Positions 6,468 to 15,311 of a stretch of DNA of 51,125 nucleotides are shown here, piece after piece. How positions within the stretch are numbered: the first letter of the stretch is position 1; every line of letters starts with the position of its first letter. The notes under the pieces are model-generated. The model was not told where the DNA came from. It did no database searches and saw nothing but the letters and a program-made list of their open reading frames with translations. Origin of the DNA: Bacteroidota bacterium (GTDB lineage: Bacteria; Bacteroidota; Bacteroidia; Bacteroidales; VadinHA17); NCBI GenBank assembly GCA_011049175.1, contig DSCJ01000129.1, positions 1 to 51,125 on the forward strand, in the 5' to 3' direction. The translations under genes were made by a program, and so were the position numbers.

Positions 6468-8612
6468 ATGAAACTGGATATCATGAACGATACGAAAAAC
6501 AGGCCACCGGGAAGCGGCAGACCGGGCAGGCCGGATGGCCCCGATAACAACAAAAAACCCCGGTTCAGTCCGTACTGGATTTACGGCGGGATCATTCTGG
6601 CCCTGCTTGTGATCAATTTTATGTATTCAGGAGGCGGGCCACAAGAGCTGAATCCCAGCCGGTACAATACCATGCTAAAGAATAGGGATATTGAGAAAAT
6701 CAGGATCGTAAACCAGGAAACGGCTGAAATTTTCATCAAGCCCGAGAAACTCAATAAACCCGAATACGAAGAACTATTCAGCAAGGGCCTGGGCTCCGTA
6801 CCTCAGGCGGGCCCCCATTTTTACTTTACCATCGGAACGGTGGAGCAGTTCCTGAGCGATCTGGAGACGGCTTATGAACGGTACGATTATTCCGAGGAAG
6901 AAAAGATCCTGGTATCTTATGAGAAGCGAAGGAATTATTTCAGCGACATATTGAGCTGGCTGCTTCCCCTGATCATTTTTGTGGCCATCTGGATATTTAT
7001 TTTCCGCCGGGTAAGCGGAGGAGGAGGGGCAGGAGGAGCCGGGAACATATTCAACGTGGGCAAATCCCGGGCTCAGATATTTGACAAGGATACCTCCGTA
7101 AAGGTGGATTTTTCCGACGTGGCCGGGCTGGAAGAAGCCAAGGTGGAGGTAAAGGAAATTGTGGATTTTCTGAAAAATCCGAAAAAATATACCGAGCTGG
7201 GAGGCAAGATCCCCAAAGGAGCCCTGCTGATCGGCCCCCCGGGCACAGGGAAAACCCTGCTGGCTAAAGCTGTGGCAGGAGAAGCCAATGTGCCTTTTTT
7301 CTCCATTTCCGGAAGCGATTTTGTGGAAATGTTTGTGGGGGTGGGAGCTTCCCGTGTGCGTGATCTTTTCCGTCAGGCAAAGGAAAAAGCTCCCTGTATC
7401 GTGTTTATTGATGAGATCGATGCCGTGGGAAGGGCCAGGGGCAGGAACCCGAGTATGGGCGCCAACGACGAAAGGGAAAATACCCTGAACCAGTTGCTTA
7501 CCGAGATGGACGGGTTCGGAACCAACCTGGGTGTGATCATCCTGGCAGCTACTAACCGCGCCGATATGCTCGACAGAGCCCTGTTGCGTGCCGGAAGGTT
7601 CGACCGCCAGATCCATGTGGAACTGCCCGACCTGAAAGAAAGGCTGGAAATATTCAAAGTCCACCTGAAGCCCCTGAAGTTAGAAAAAGGACTCGATATT
7701 GAATTCCTGGCCAAACAAACACCCGGCTTTTCCGGTGCCGATATTGCCAACGTATGCAACGAAGCTGCCCTGATTGCCGCCCGGAAGAACAAGAAAGCGG
7801 TGGAAAAACAGGATTTCCTCGATGCAGTGGATCGCATCATCGGAGGCATGGAAAGAAAGAACAAGATCATTTCCATGCAGGAAAAACGAACCATTGCCTA
7901 TCATGAGGCCGGCCACGCCACGGTGAGCTGGTTCCTGCCACATGCCAACCCCCTGGTGAAGGTGACGATCATTCCCAGGGGAAGAGCCCTGGGGGCTGCC
8001 TGGTACCTTCCTGAAGAACGTACCATTACTACTGTGGAGCAAATGTTCGATGAAATGTGCGCCACCCTGGGAGGAAGGGCTTCAGAGGATATTACTTTTA
8101 GCCGATTGTCTACGGGAGCCCTGAACGACCTGGAGCGGGTTACCAAACAGGCGTACGCCATGGTGACCTACTTCGGAATGAGTGAGAAACTGGGTAATCT
8201 GAGCTATTATGATTCGTCGGGTCAACAGGAATACATGTTCAATAAACCCTACAGCGAAAAAACTGCCCAGCTGATCGATATGGAGGTAAAAAGCATTATC
8301 GACAAGGCATACGAAAGGGCAAAGAAAGTGCTTCTGGAAAACCGGAAAGGACTGAACGAGCTGGCCGAACTGCTGCTGGAAAAGGAAGTGATCTTCAGTG
8401 AAGACCTGGAAAGGATATTCGGAAAAAGACCGGCAAAGGATGAGAATGAGGAACCGCTGATTAAAAAGGAAAGCAGCGGGAAAAAACCGGAAGAAACAGA
8501 ATCTTCGGAACAAACCGGAGAAAAGGAAGAGAAGACCTCTTCTGCAAAAAACGGAAAAAATCATCCCGGAAGGGAAAAGAATACTCCTTCGTCCGGGAAG
8601 AAAAAAGAATAA
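6468..8612 (+). CDS. ftsH: ATP-dependent zinc metalloprotease FtsH
   Basis: A 714-residue membrane AAA+ protease that extracts and degrades membrane and short-lived cytosolic proteins. Two membrane helices (about 38-55 and 165-182) flank a periplasmic domain. Walker A GPPGTGKT lies near 255-262, followed by Walker B IVFIDEID, the second region of homology, and the zinc motif HEAGH at 479-483. The tail after residue 650 is an unusually long, low-complexity Lys/Glu/Ser extension with no predicted fold. The start at 6468 is taken; an in-frame ATG 15 bases later (6483) is possible. The stop overlaps the next start (TAATG). Confidence 0.96.
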   Translation: MKLDIMNDTKNRPPGSGRPGRPDGPDNNKKPRFSPYWIYGGIILALLVINFMYSGGGPQELNPSRYNTMLKNRDIEKIRIVNQETAEIFIKPEKLNKPEYEELFSKGLGSVPQAGPHFYFTIGTVEQFLSDLETAYERYDYSEEEKILVSYEKRRNYFSDILSWLLPLIIFVAIWIFIFRRVSGGGGAGGAGNIFNVGKSRAQIFDKDTSVKVDFSDVAGLEEAKVEVKEIVDFLKNPKKYTELGGKIPKGALLIGPPGTGKTLLAKAVAGEANVPFFSISGSDFVEMFVGVGASRVRDLFRQAKEKAPCIVFIDEIDAVGRARGRNPSMGANDERENTLNQLLTEMDGFGTNLGVIILAATNRADMLDRALLRAGRFDRQIHVELPDLKERLEIFKVHLKPLKLEKGLDIEFLAKQTPGFSGADIANVCNEAALIAARKNKKAVEKQDFLDAVDRIIGGMERKNKIISMQEKRTIAYHEAGHATVSWFLPHANPLVKVTIIPRGRALGAAWYLPEERTITTVEQMFDEMCATLGGRASEDITFSRLSTGALNDLERVTKQAYAMVTYFGMSEKLGNLSYYDSSGQQEYMFNKPYSEKTAQLIDMEVKSIIDKAYERAKKVLLENRKGLNELAELLLEKEVIFSEDLERIFGKRPAKDENEEPLIKKESSGKKPEETESSEQTGEKEEKTSSAKNGKNHPGREKNTPSSGKKKE

Positions 8613-8833
8613 TGATACAGGCAGTTATGGAAAAAGACTGGATGAAAGCATATGGCTTCAAAGACATGTATCTGGCTGAAATTGCCAAACAGGTTCTTGC
8701 CGACCGCAACATCCCTTCCATCATTCTGAACAAGCAGGATTCGAGCTACCAGACGTTTGGAGAAATTGAGATATACGTGCATCGCGACAATCTGATACGG
8801 GCAAAAGCCCTGTTAAAAGAAATAGAACATTGA
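8612..8833 (+). CDS. DUF2007 small protein
   Basis: 73 residues resembling the DUF2007 (putative signal transducing protein) family: a compact alpha/beta unit with ILADRNIPSIILNKQDSSY-like and EIEIYVHRDNLIRAKALL segments. The ATG overlaps the ftsH stop, and its stop overlaps the start of cdsA, so the three genes are tightly coupled. An internal ATG at 8627 is an alternative start. Function is not known; the family is thought to sense or bind a ligand. Confidence 0.75.
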   Translation: MIQAVMEKDWMKAYGFKDMYLAEIAKQVLADRNIPSIILNKQDSSYQTFGEIEIYVHRDNLIRAKALLKEIEH

Positions 8834-9717
8834 GTACTTTTCTGGTGCGGACGCTGACCGGCTTGTTCCTTGTGCTGGTCATCATCGGGGCAGTGCTGTT
8901 CAGCAGCCTGTCTTATTTTATTTTATTTTCCGTTGTGATCCTGGCTGGAATGCTGGAATTCTACGCTCTGGCCAGGCGTCTGAAAATCAGGGCCCAGCAG
9001 TTTACCGGAATCATTACCGGCTTGTTGTTCTTTCTGGTTAATTTCCTTTATGCCATGGAGTATATCCATGTGAAATTCTTTTATGTATTCGTTCCCCTGG
9101 CTCTGCTGGTCTTTATTAATGAACTGTTCCTGAACAACCGCCGTCCCTTTTCGGATATCGCTTTTACCTTTCTCGGTATTTTCTATGTTGCCCTGCCTGT
9201 TTCCGTATTCAATTACCTGGTTTTCCACACAGGAATAGAAGTGGACCCTGAACTGCAGACCAGAGTCCTGGCCGAGCCGATCAACTCCCTTCTCCAGCCC
9301 AGCCGGGAAGTAGATTATTCCCCGGGGATCCTGATGGGATACTTCATAATTCTGTGGATGTATGACACAGGGGCTTACCTTATCGGAACACCTTTCGGAA
9401 GGAGAAAACTGATGCCCAGGATCTCCCCCAGAAAAACCTGGGAAGGGCTGGTGGGAGGAACCGTTATTGCGCTGGCTACTGCCTGGCCGGTATCGCTGAT
9501 TTTCGAGGATATTGCTTTGCACCAGTGGTGGATGATTGCTCTGATCATTGTAATAACAGGTACCCTGGGCGATCTGACGGAATCTATGTATAAACGAAGT
9601 GCCGGGGTGAAAGATTCCGGGAGCATTCTTCCTGGGCACGGCGGGGTTCTTGACCGCTTTGATGCTGTGTTCCTGTCGGCTCCGGTGGTTTTTGCCTACC
9701 TGAATCTGGTGAATTGA
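8830..9717 (+). CDS. cdsA: Phosphatidate cytidylyltransferase
   Basis: About 295 residues, an integral membrane enzyme with roughly eight hydrophobic segments that makes CDP-diacylglycerol from phosphatidic acid and CTP. The C-terminal CDP-DAG synthase signature is intact: YKRSAGVKDSGSILPGHGG then LDRFDA. The frame opens with TTG at 8830, overlapping the previous stop; the next methionine is about 40 codons in and would delete the first membrane span, so the TTG start is preferred. Its product feeds psd (next gene) through pssA, which is 11 kb away. Confidence 0.92.
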   Translation: MSTFLVRTLTGLFLVLVIIGAVLFSSLSYFILFSVVILAGMLEFYALARRLKIRAQQFTGIITGLLFFLVNFLYAMEYIHVKFFYVFVPLALLVFINELFLNNRRPFSDIAFTFLGIFYVALPVSVFNYLVFHTGIEVDPELQTRVLAEPINSLLQPSREVDYSPGILMGYFIILWMYDTGAYLIGTPFGRRKLMPRISPRKTWEGLVGGTVIALATAWPVSLIFEDIALHQWWMIALIIVITGTLGDLTESMYKRSAGVKDSGSILPGHGGVLDRFDAVFLSAPVVFAYLNLVN

Positions 9718-9741
9718 TTTTTTGTTCTATTTTTACAGGGC

Positions 9742-10407
9742 ATGACACGATTGAGCATTCATAAGGAAGGTTATCCCACCCTGGCTTATACATTCCTCAT
9801 TCTGCTGGTACTGAATACCACAGTATATTTTGTGTTCAGGGATACTCCTCCGGTAAGAGGACTCATCCTTACCTTGTCGGTTGCTACCTTTTTCCTTATC
9901 CTGTTCTTTTTCAGGAAACCCGAACGCAATATCCTGACAGATCCTGATAAGGTGATTGCACCGGCCGACGGATTGGTGGTTGCCATTGAAGAAGTGGACG
10001 ATACGGAATATTTTCATGAACGAAGAATACAGGTTTCCATATTCATGACCATGCTGGATATCCACATGAACCTGTGCCCCATTTCCGGATCGGTTATGTA
10101 CCTGAAATATCATCCCGGCCGTTACCTGGTAGCCATGCATCCGAAAAGTTCCCTTAAGAACGAAAGAACCACCACCGTGATCGAAAACAGCCGCCATGCC
10201 ATACTGGTAAGGCAGATTGCCGGTGGTATTGCCCGCCGGGTGGTGACATACCCCGTTACCGGGGAACAGGTGGAACAGGGAGACGAACTGGGTTTTATCA
10301 AGTTCGGATCGCGGGTTGATCTGCTTCTGCCAATTTCTTCCCATATACATGTAAAACTCCGGCGCAGGGTGGTGGCCGGCCGGACCGTTATTGCCACCTT
10401 GACGTAA
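9742..10407 (+). CDS. psd: Phosphatidylserine decarboxylase
   Basis: 221 residues of the short bacterial/archaeal-type phosphatidylserine decarboxylase, which makes phosphatidylethanolamine. Two N-terminal membrane segments are followed by the core with PADGLVV, FMTMLDIHMNLCP and RTTTVIEN. The self-cleavage site that creates the pyruvoyl group is the Gly-Ser in IKFGSRVDLLLP (Ser190). It follows cdsA by 24 bp, giving a phospholipid synthesis pair. Confidence 0.92.
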   Translation: MTRLSIHKEGYPTLAYTFLILLVLNTTVYFVFRDTPPVRGLILTLSVATFFLILFFFRKPERNILTDPDKVIAPADGLVVAIEEVDDTEYFHERRIQVSIFMTMLDIHMNLCPISGSVMYLKYHPGRYLVAMHPKSSLKNERTTTVIENSRHAILVRQIAGGIARRVVTYPVTGEQVEQGDELGFIKFGSRVDLLLPISSHIHVKLRRRVVAGRTVIATLT

Positions 10408-10500
10408 AAAGAGAAAAACAAACCGATCCGGATTTTCAGGAAAGGGATTATAAATTTATTCTAAATAAGAATAATAGATCTTAATATATTATTAAATGGT

Positions 10501-10508
10501 TACTTTTG
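10501..10508 (+). promoter_or_regulatory. -7 promoter element for the small secreted protein
   Basis: TACTTTTG fits TAnnTTTG, 40 bases before the ATG at 10549. It lies in a very AT-rich stretch (10440-10500), and the start is preceded by a purine-rich AGAAGAG. Confidence 0.5.
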
Positions 10509-10548
10509 ATATGTGATGTGTAACTAATAACTAAAAAAGACAGAAGAG

Positions 10549-10830
10549 ATGAAAAAGTGGATAGCCATTTTCAGTTTGCTGATATTTGTAGCGGCCGGCA
10601 CCGCACCGGTGATTGCTGCTGTACTGGATTTAAATGCCGCCATGGTGCAGGTTGATGAAGATCCGAAAAAGGATAAAAAGAAATCAGGCAAAAAAGCGCA
10701 GGCGAAAGAAAAAGGAACGGAAGCAACCTGTGAAAGCGCTGCCGCAAAAGAAGAAGCCTGTGCAAAAACTGGTCAGGCCTGCAGCGGAAAAAAAGGAGCG
10801 GAAGGGAAAACCGCAGAAGAAAAGGAATAA
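10549..10830 (+). CDS. Small secreted Lys/Glu/Cys-rich protein, unknown
   Basis: 93 residues. A clear signal peptide (MKKWIAIFSLLIFVAAGTAP, cleavage probably after AVIAA) is followed by a low-complexity mature part of Lys, Glu, Ala and Gly with three cysteines (TCESAAAKEEACAKTGQACSG). I recognise no family. The promoter-like sequence and signal peptide support it as a real gene. The charge pattern and cysteines would suit metal or polyanion binding, but this is a guess. Confidence 0.65.
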   Translation: MKKWIAIFSLLIFVAAGTAPVIAAVLDLNAAMVQVDEDPKKDKKKSGKKAQAKEKGTEATCESAAAKEEACAKTGQACSGKKGAEGKTAEEKE

Positions 10831-10945
10831 CCGATTTTTCATTGCAGGATAAGTAACTGGGTGGCCGGTGAACGGTTGCCTTTTTTTGTCAGGGAAACCG
10901 AATCCGGGAAGGAATTTGACCTGGAATAAATGAGACTAATAAAAA

Positions 10946-10970
10946 GAGGTTGCCGGTAACCGGCAACCTC
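10946..10970 (-). terminator. Intrinsic terminator of hsp20
   Basis: A perfect 11-bp stem (GAGGTTGCCGG, 3-base loop, CCGGCAACCTC) preceded by AAAAA on the plus strand, which is a T-run on the minus strand. It lies 28 bp past the hsp20 stop, so it ends hsp20 transcription; it may also stop plus-strand readthrough from the gene at 10549. Confidence 0.85.
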
Positions 10971-10997
10971 CTGGCATGTTTTCTTACCCTTCCTTTG

Positions 10998-11432
10998 TTA
11001 CGAGATCTGGATGAGCTTTTTCAGCTTGCTCTTAGCTTCGCCAACCTTCGGGATGTGAATGGTCAGCACCCCGTCTTTGTGCTCAGCCTTGATCTTATCT
11101 TTGTTCACTTCTTCGGGAAGGGTGAATGACCGGCTGAATGAAGTGTAGCTGAACTCCTTCCGGGTGTAGTTTTCCTCCTTATCCTCTCTCTTTTCTTCTT
11201 TTTCAGAAGAGATTGTCAGCACATTTTCATCCAGTTCCACCTTGAAATCTTTCTTATCCAAACCCGGAGCGGCTACTTCCACACGGTACTCCTTTTCCGA
11301 CTCGGCTACATTCACAGCCGGCATGTTTTTCCCGGTTTGACGGTTGAACATTCCCGGGAAGAAAAAATCATCGTCAAAGAAATCCTCAATGGCGCTGGGT
11401 AAATATCCCCTTCTCATCATTGATGGTAACAT
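10998..11432 (-). CDS. Small heat-shock protein Hsp20
   Basis: A 144-residue alpha-crystallin family holdase that binds unfolding proteins and keeps them refoldable. The N-terminal arm carries an acidic-aromatic patch (DFFDDDFFFPGMF), the alpha-crystallin domain spans about 37-130, and the family motif AxxxxGVL appears as AEHKDGVLTI. The ATG at 11432 has a strong Shine-Dalgarno (AAGGAGGG, 7 bases upstream), unusual in Bacteroidota and a sign of high expression. Upstream are a sigma-54-type promoter and a palindrome (separate entries); an intrinsic terminator follows. Confidence 0.93.
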   Translation of the reverse strand: MLPSMMRRGYLPSAIEDFFDDDFFFPGMFNRQTGKNMPAVNVAESEKEYRVEVAAPGLDKKDFKVELDENVLTISSEKEEKREDKEENYTRKEFSYTSFSRSFTLPEEVNKDKIKAEHKDGVLTIHIPKVGEAKSKLKKLIQIS

Positions 11433-11497
11433 GGCACAACCCTCCTTTCTTTTTTATTTTTATGGTTCAACATTTCAAAACCATTCACTCATGAATA

Positions 11498-11513
11498 TGC
11501 AATCAGTGTACCA
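11498..11513 (-). promoter_or_regulatory. Sigma-54 type (-24/-12) promoter of hsp20
   Basis: On the minus strand the sequence reads TGGTACACTGATTGCA, matching TGGCAC-N5-TTGCA with exact GG-N10-GC spacing. The predicted start of transcription lies about 55 bases before the hsp20 ATG. No TAnnTTTG element is seen at a suitable place for hsp20. Confidence 0.55.
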
Positions 11514-11556
11514 GATCGGTATGTATGCCATAAAGGCGCACATATTCATAATATCA

Positions 11557-11569
11557 TGTCATAATGACA
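11557..11569. promoter_or_regulatory. Palindrome upstream of hsp20, candidate activator site
   Basis: TGTCAT-A-ATGACA is a perfect 13-bp palindrome whose near edge is 44 bp upstream of the -24 element of hsp20. That distance is usual for a sigma-54 enhancer-binding protein. The surrounding gap (11433-11763) contains no gene. Confidence 0.4.
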
Positions 11570-11763
11570 CCTCTCTGAAAGCCTGAAATGGAATGTTACG
11601 CTGATATATATTGATAATAAGATAATTACAAAGTTGCTCCTGTTGCTGAAACTGTGAGAAAAATTTCAGGAATCGACTTTCCGGAGTATCATCATGATCG
11701 GCGGCAGAGAAGATGGATATTCATCCGAAATTGGTATATTTATAGCTTTGATAAAATGTCCGG

Positions 11764-12867
11764 ATGAACAGGGTCGTCAGGTATATCACGATTGGTGTGG
11801 GGGTGGTGCTGGTGGCACTTGGATTCTGGTATTTCTGGAATATAGTGGTATACGTTCTGGTAGCCGGGGTGCTTTCACTGATCGGTCGTCCGGTTACCGA
11901 ATTTCTGCACCGTCTTTCGATCAGGGGAATTCATTTGCCGCGCATTCTGTGTGCCCTTTTTACTCTGGTGCTCATCTGGATCGTTTTTCTTTCTTTCTTT
12001 GCTGTGTTTATCCCTCTGGTAGCCATGCAGGCCCATGAGCTTTCCAAAATCGATGTACAGGCTGTGAGCCGGAGCCTGGGCCCCCTGCTGGAGAAAGCCG
12101 ATGAGTGGTTCCGGAACATGAATATCAACGGGACCGAAGGCACCTCCCTGGAAGAGTATATTACGAAAAAACTGGTGTCGATATTTAATTTTTCACTGAT
12201 TACCAGAATTTTCGAAGGGATGGTCAGTTTCCTGGGAAATATTTTCCTGGCCTTTTTTTCCATTTCGTTTATAACCCTGTTCTTTCTGCGTGATCAACAC
12301 CTCTTCAAGGAGATGATCATGGCTATGGTTCCCACAAGGTATGAGAAAGAATTTGCCCGGGCCCTTTCTTCCATTAAAAAACTGCTGACAAGGTATTTCG
12401 TGGGTATATGCCTTCAGGTCACTGAGATCATTGTGCTGGTAACTGCGGGTTTATCCATTGTGGGAATAGAATTTCAAAAAGCCCTGGTTATCGGCCTGGT
12501 TGCCGGCATGTTCAATGTGATTCCTTATCTTGGTCCATGGATCGGAGGAGCTCTGGGCATTCTCCTGGGAATAGCCAATAACCTGAATCTGGAGTTTTAT
12601 TCTGAACTCTTGCCTCTGGCAGGATACATGCTGGTGGTTTTTTCTATCACACAATTTATTGATAACTGGATTTTTTACCCGGTGGTGTTCGGTGTCAGTG
12701 TGAAGGCCCACCCGCTGGAGATATTTCTGGTTGTTCTGATCGCGGGCAGCCTGGCCGGTATTCCGGGAATGATCCTGGGTGTTCCCATATATACAGCCCT
12801 GAGAGTATTTGCCAAGGAGTTTTTCAGTGAATACAAACTGGTGAAGAAAATTACAGAAAAAATCTGA
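11764..12867 (+). CDS. AI-2E family transporter (UPF0118)
   Basis: A 367-residue integral membrane protein with the family layout: two N-terminal helices, a soluble amphipathic segment (about 95-145), then a cluster of helices including the conserved FNVIPYLGPWIGGALG and ITQFIDNWIFYPVVFG segments and IPGMILGVPIYTAL near the end. Members export varied small molecules or act as Na+/H+ antiporters; the substrate cannot be read here. A TAnnTTTG-like TAGCTTTG (11743-11750) lies only 13 bases before the ATG. The next gene follows after 8 bp. Confidence 0.88.
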   Translation: MNRVVRYITIGVGVVLVALGFWYFWNIVVYVLVAGVLSLIGRPVTEFLHRLSIRGIHLPRILCALFTLVLIWIVFLSFFAVFIPLVAMQAHELSKIDVQAVSRSLGPLLEKADEWFRNMNINGTEGTSLEEYITKKLVSIFNFSLITRIFEGMVSFLGNIFLAFFSISFITLFFLRDQHLFKEMIMAMVPTRYEKEFARALSSIKKLLTRYFVGICLQVTEIIVLVTAGLSIVGIEFQKALVIGLVAGMFNVIPYLGPWIGGALGILLGIANNLNLEFYSELLPLAGYMLVVFSITQFIDNWIFYPVVFGVSVKAHPLEIFLVVLIAGSLAGIPGMILGVPIYTALRVFAKEFFSEYKLVKKITEKI

Positions 12868-12875
12868 CTGAAAAA

Positions 12876-13460
12876 GTGAACACAAAACGGCTGTGTGTTT
12901 TTGCTCTGTTGTTTTATGCATGCTGCCCCGCATGGGCCCAACCCGATGCGGATTTCACCTGGCAATCTTCTCCCCTGGCCAGTTACCTGGTGCGGTTCCG
13001 GAGCCTTTACCAGCCGAACGATACAGTGAACTATGCATTTGAATGGAACTTCGGCGACGGGTCTACTTCCGATCGGCCCAATCCCGACCACCTTTTTCCC
13101 GATGAAGGTTCCTACACGGTGGAACTGACGGTGACCGACCGTTCCACCTTGGATACCGACCAGAGCAGCCAAACGGTAGCGGTACACTTCCAGCTGGAAG
13201 TGCCCAATGTATTTACTCCGAACGGAGACGGACATAACGATGTATTCATGATCCTCTCTGACGGCCGGGAACCGCTGACGATCCGTATTTTCAACCGCTG
13301 GGGAAACCTGGTCTACAGGGTAACATCCTCAACTGTGGTATGGGACGGACGCACTGTGGACGGCACGCCGGTGCAACCCGGGAATTACTATTATATCCTT
13401 ACCTCACAAAGTGGAGATGTAAGGTGTGAAAAAACCGGCTTTATCCGGATATTCAGATAA
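12876..13460 (+). CDS. PKD-domain protein with gliding-motility type C-terminal domain
   Basis: 194 residues starting at GTG: a signal peptide ending in PAWAQ, one PKD domain (FEWNFGDGSTSDRPNP, SYTVELTVTD), then the CHU_C/type B C-terminal domain (VPNVFTPNGDGHNDVF, IFNRWGNLVY, PGNYYYILT, KTGFIRIFR). In Bacteroidota this C-terminus directs export through the type IX secretion system and attachment to the surface or gliding machinery. It is one of the shortest architectures possible, with little besides the export signal, so it may be a structural surface protein. Probably cotranscribed with the AI-2E gene. Confidence 0.85.
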   Translation: MNTKRLCVFALLFYACCPAWAQPDADFTWQSSPLASYLVRFRSLYQPNDTVNYAFEWNFGDGSTSDRPNPDHLFPDEGSYTVELTVTDRSTLDTDQSSQTVAVHFQLEVPNVFTPNGDGHNDVFMILSDGREPLTIRIFNRWGNLVYRVTSSTVVWDGRTVDGTPVQPGNYYYILTSQSGDVRCEKTGFIRIFR

Positions 13461-13504
13461 AATTATTTATTTATATATTTATCTTCATATTCGCTCATTC
13501 CAAT

Positions 13505-13741
13505 ATGAGGCAGGAGATGGAAACGAAAAAGCCCAACCTGGCCGTTCGCATTTTCCGGTTTTATTATGATGGATTCCGTTCCATGACGGTGGGCCGTAAA
13601 TTATGGCTGATCATTCTGATCAAGCTGTTCATCATGTTCGCCGTTTTCAGGTTGTTCTTTTTCAGAGATTTTCTGGAGGAAAGGTTTGACACCGATGAAC
13701 AGAAAAGTGACTATGTAATCGAGACCCTTACCAATTTTTGA
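13505..13741 (+). CDS. DUF4492 protein, cytochrome bd operon
   Basis: 78 residues with one membrane helix (LWLIILIKLFIMFAVFRLFF, about 35-54), a basic N-terminus and an acidic C-terminus. It fits DUF4492, a family found directly upstream of cydA in Bacteroidota. The stop is 3 bp before the cydA start. Its place suggests a role in assembly or stability of the oxidase, but none is proven. An internal ATG at 13517 is an alternative start. Confidence 0.8.
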   Translation: MRQEMETKKPNLAVRIFRFYYDGFRSMTVGRKLWLIILIKLFIMFAVFRLFFFRDFLEERFDTDEQKSDYVIETLTNF

Positions 13742-13744
13742 CCT

Positions 13745-15310
13745 ATGATTGAAAATCTGGATATGTCACTGGTCGACTGGTCGCGCGGGCAATTTGCCCT
13801 GACGGCCATGTTTCACTGGCTCTTTGTGCCGCTAACCCTGGGACTTTCCTTTATTCTCGCTTTCATGGAGACTATTTACGTGAAAACGGGAGATGAATTC
13901 TGGAAAAGGACTACGAAATTCTGGATGACCATCTTCGGGATCAATTTCGCCATCGGGGTGGCTACGGGTATTATCCTGGAGTTTGAATTTGGTACAAACT
14001 GGTCGAATTATTCGTGGTTTGTGGGTGACATTTTCGGAGCCCCCCTGGCCATTGAGGGGATCATGGCCTTTTTTCTGGAGTCGACTTTCATTGCCGTGAT
14101 GTTCTTCGGTTGGAATAAAGTAGGGAAAAAATTCCATCTGTTATCCACCTGGCTGGTGGCCATCGGAGCGAATCTTTCGGCGTTGTGGATCCTGGTGGCC
14201 AATGCCTGGATGCAGAATCCCGTGGGGATGTTTTTCAATCCCGAAACTGCCCGGAATGAAATGGTCAATTTCTGGGAAGTACTGTTTTCCCAGAGTGCCG
14301 TGAACAAATTCCTGCACACCATTTCCTCGGGTTTTGTACTGGGGGCCCTGGTGGTGATCGGGATCAGTTCCTGGTATCTGTTGAAAAGGAGGGAACAGCT
14401 GATGGCCAAACGAAGCATGATCGTAGCTTCGGTATTCGGACTGCTGTCGGGGCTGTTTCTGATTTTTACGGGTGATTCCAGCGCCCGCGACATAGCCCGG
14501 GACCAGCCTATGAAATTTGCAGCCATGGAAGCCCTTTATGAAGGAAAAACACGTGCTCCCCTGGTGCTGGCAGGGGCCCTCAGGGGGGAAGAAGCCGGTA
14601 GCGGACTGGGAGAAAGGGAATTCCTGTTCAGGATTGAAGTCCCCGGCGTACTTTCGTATATGGTGCACCTGGATCCGGCCGGATTTGTGCCGGGAATCCT
14701 CGATCTGGTTAGAGGAAATGAAGAACACGGTGTTCTTTCCCTGGAAGAAAAAATCAGCCGGGGAACCGTGGCCATGGAAGCCCTGAGGGAACTGAAGGAT
14801 ATCAGGGATACCGATTCTGAAAGGTATAGTGAACTGCTGGCCCGGTTCAGCGATGAGGAATGGGTTGAAAACCATTTCCGGTATTTCGGATACGGTTATT
14901 TCCGGGGAAAAGATCCTGCCACCGTGATTCCGCACGTTCCCATTGCTTTTTATTCCTTTCACCTGATGGTGTTTCTAGGCGGATTTTTTGTGCTGGTTTT
15001 TCTGGCAACTCTTTACTGGGGGATAAGGGACCAGATGGATAACAAGAGATGGTTCCTGCGAATTGCCCTGTGGACTATTCCGCTGGCATACATAGCCAGT
15101 CAGGCAGGATGGGTCCTTTCCGAAATGGGAAGACAACCATGGGTGATCCAGGATCTGATGCCGACCTTTGCCGCCGTTTCACGTATCGATACAGAAACGG
15201 TTCAGATTACTTTCTGGCTGTTTGCCGTTACCTTCACCGCTCTGCTCATAGCGGAACTGAGCATTATGTTCAAACAGGTAAAATCCGGACCAAAAGAAGG
15301 AGAGAAATAA
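13745..15310 (+). CDS. cydA: Cytochrome bd ubiquinol oxidase subunit I
   Basis: 521 residues, close to E. coli CydA. With CydB it oxidises quinol and reduces oxygen to water with high affinity. Heme-ligand candidates are His24 (TAMFHWLF) and His191 (KFLHTISSGFV); the start of the quinol loop is seen as DQPMKFAAMEAL. The region between the quinol loop and the next helix (about 260-385) is long and charged. The C-terminal GWVLSEMGRQPW motif is intact. The loop length and class (long or short Q-loop) would need an alignment. Confidence 0.95.
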   Translation: MIENLDMSLVDWSRGQFALTAMFHWLFVPLTLGLSFILAFMETIYVKTGDEFWKRTTKFWMTIFGINFAIGVATGIILEFEFGTNWSNYSWFVGDIFGAPLAIEGIMAFFLESTFIAVMFFGWNKVGKKFHLLSTWLVAIGANLSALWILVANAWMQNPVGMFFNPETARNEMVNFWEVLFSQSAVNKFLHTISSGFVLGALVVIGISSWYLLKRREQLMAKRSMIVASVFGLLSGLFLIFTGDSSARDIARDQPMKFAAMEALYEGKTRAPLVLAGALRGEEAGSGLGEREFLFRIEVPGVLSYMVHLDPAGFVPGILDLVRGNEEHGVLSLEEKISRGTVAMEALRELKDIRDTDSERYSELLARFSDEEWVENHFRYFGYGYFRGKDPATVIPHVPIAFYSFHLMVFLGGFFVLVFLATLYWGIRDQMDNKRWFLRIALWTIPLAYIASQAGWVLSEMGRQPWVIQDLMPTFAAVSRIDTETVQITFWLFAVTFTALLIAELSIMFKQVKSGPKEGEK

Positions 15311-15311
15311 T

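Noticed and set aside
6774-7664. 296-codon open frame antisense to ftsH
   Set aside because: It is a shadow of the AAA+ coding region; the product is a low-complexity His/Gly/Gln-rich mix with no recognisable domain.
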